This document shows, one piece after another, positions 5,862 to 6,591 of a stretch of 6,591 nt of DNA. Location of the stretch: contig JAGYOJ010000096.1 of the NCBI GenBank assembly GCA_018399435.1, forward strand, positions 1-6,591. The letters are read 5' to 3'. The notes beneath the pieces are model-generated. The model was given only the letters and a program-made list of their open reading frames with translations, was not told where the DNA came from and searched no databases. The position numbers were made by a program, and so were the translations under genes. The DNA is from Actinomycetota bacterium. GTDB taxonomy: Bacteria > Actinomycetota > Humimicrobiia > Humimicrobiales > Humimicrobiaceae. Position 1 is the stretch's first letter, and every line of letters starts with the position of its first letter.

Positions 5862-6591
5862 TGTTTGTAAGAGTAAAAACATCCAATAAGGGAAAAACTA
5901 CATATGTCCAGATAGTACAGTCCATTAGAAAAGGCGAAACAGTTAGACAGAAGATTGTACGACATGTTGGTGTTGCCAAAAATAGCTCTGATCTAAAAAA
6001 ACTAAAGCTTTTGGCAGAATCTATAAAACTAAAGCTAGGAGCAGGAGCCCAGCAGTTTCTATTTAGTCCTGAAGAGATAGTAAAGATGGGCCAAACAGAT
6101 AAAAAATATAAAGATTCTGACTATAAGGTAAACCTAAAAGACCTAGCAGAAGAACAGCGTATGGTAGCAGGAATTCATGATGTATACGGAAAGTTATTTG
6201 ACGGTCTGGGATTTTCAAAAGTAATAGATTATCCTTCAAGAAATAAGTCCAAAGTTAGGTATTTTAAAAATATAGTTCTTGCAAGAGTTGCAAATCCAGT
6301 ATCTAAACGCTCAACTGTTGACATGCTAGAAGAAGACTTTGGCCTTACCCTAAACCTAGATAAAGTATATAGGATGATGGATAGCTTGGACAGCGGTGCA
6401 ATTGAGAGGCTAAAAGATATTACCTACAAAAATACAGCAACCCTTTTTGGGCAGAAAATTAGCGTAATATTCTATGACGTAACCACAATCTATTTTGAAT
6501 CATTTAGCCAGGATAGTTTTAAAAAGAATGGATTTTCAAAAGACCATAAAAATGGCCAGCCCCAGGTACTTCTAGCCCTTATGGTAACAGA
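5861..6591 (+). CDS. IS1634-family transposase (5' part, runs off window)
   Basis: The first 243 residues of a DDE transposase of the IS1634 family (IS4-related); full members are around 500-600 residues. The frame is open from ATG 5861 to the window end. Recognisable parts are the MFVRVKTSNKGKTTYVQIVQ start, the basic RQKIVRHVGVA segment (about 31-41), the SKRSTVDMLEEDFGL region, and the first catalytic Asp at D206 in VIFYDVTTIYFES, followed by GFSKDHKNGQPQVLLALM, a typical block just after it. The other catalytic Asp and Glu lie beyond the window. An in-frame TAA just upstream (5855-5857) rules out an earlier start, and family homology begins at this Met. No frameshift or stop is seen, so the element may be active. 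Confidence 0.88.
   Translation, partial: MFVRVKTSNKGKTTYVQIVQSIRKGETVRQKIVRHVGVAKNSSDLKKLKLLAESIKLKLGAGAQQFLFSPEEIVKMGQTDKKYKDSDYKVNLKDLAEEQRMVAGIHDVYGKLFDGLGFSKVIDYPSRNKSKVRYFKNIVLARVANPVSKRSTVDMLEEDFGLTLNLDKVYRMMDSLDSGAIERLKDITYKNTATLFGQKISVIFYDVTTIYFESFSQDSFKKNGFSKDHKNGQPQVLLALMVT

Larger units (their letters stand above)
5731..6591 (+). mobile_element. IS1634-family insertion sequence, left part
   Basis: The element's left end lies somewhere around 5725-5750, where LacI homology stops. About 110-130 bp of non-coding leader, containing a stem-loop and the transposase promoter, precede the transposase gene. The element continues past the window end, so its right inverted repeat and target duplication cannot be seen and the exact boundary is not fixed. 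It interrupts the lacI-type gene, with its transposase reading away from the remnant. Confidence 0.7.

Noticed and set aside
1..6591. CRISPR array, tRNA or rRNA genes
   Set aside because: No regularly spaced repeats, cloverleaf-like sequence or conserved rRNA segments were seen on either strand.

Overview
The window is AT-rich bacterial DNA, roughly one third G+C by eye. It uses the standard code, with TGG for Trp and TGA as a stop. Arg is mostly AGA/AGG and Ile is often ATA. This suits a low-GC anaerobe-like bacterium such as a Firmicutes-type or low-GC candidate lineage, but nothing here fixes the taxon. Several genes share an extended -10 promoter pattern (TGnTAtaAT).

Layout. Positions 1-346 hold no convincing intact gene: there is a cluster of three copies of an 11-bp motif, a broken short reading frame, and a probable hairpin after the MATE gene. 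Positions 347-1690 (minus) encode a MATE-family multidrug/metabolite exporter. Diverging from it, 1874-2251 (plus) encodes a small PNPOx-like flavin-fold protein.

Positions 2338-5365 (plus) hold a tight three-gene operon with gaps of 2 and 5 bp. It encodes (1) a NERD nuclease-like domain fused to an SF1 UvrD-type helicase, (2) a coiled-coil protein with an embedded J-domain-like HPD segment, and (3) a small stand-alone HIRAN-domain protein. A nuclease-helicase, a possible Hsp70 co-chaperone and a DNA-end-binding module transcribed together suggest a DNA-processing or genome-defence/repair complex. This is the part of the window most likely to be an undescribed system.

The operon runs tail to tail (4-bp overlap) into the last ~120 codons of a LacI-family regulator on the minus strand. 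That gene is cut off by the left end of an IS1634-family insertion sequence. The transposase gene starts at 5861 and runs off the window end. It appears to be transcribed from a perfect extended -10 promoter placed so that the mRNA would be leaderless, and a 14-nt-arm stem-loop lies just upstream. A truncated regulator, a mobile element and a helicase/nuclease operon side by side indicate an accessory, rearranged part of the genome.
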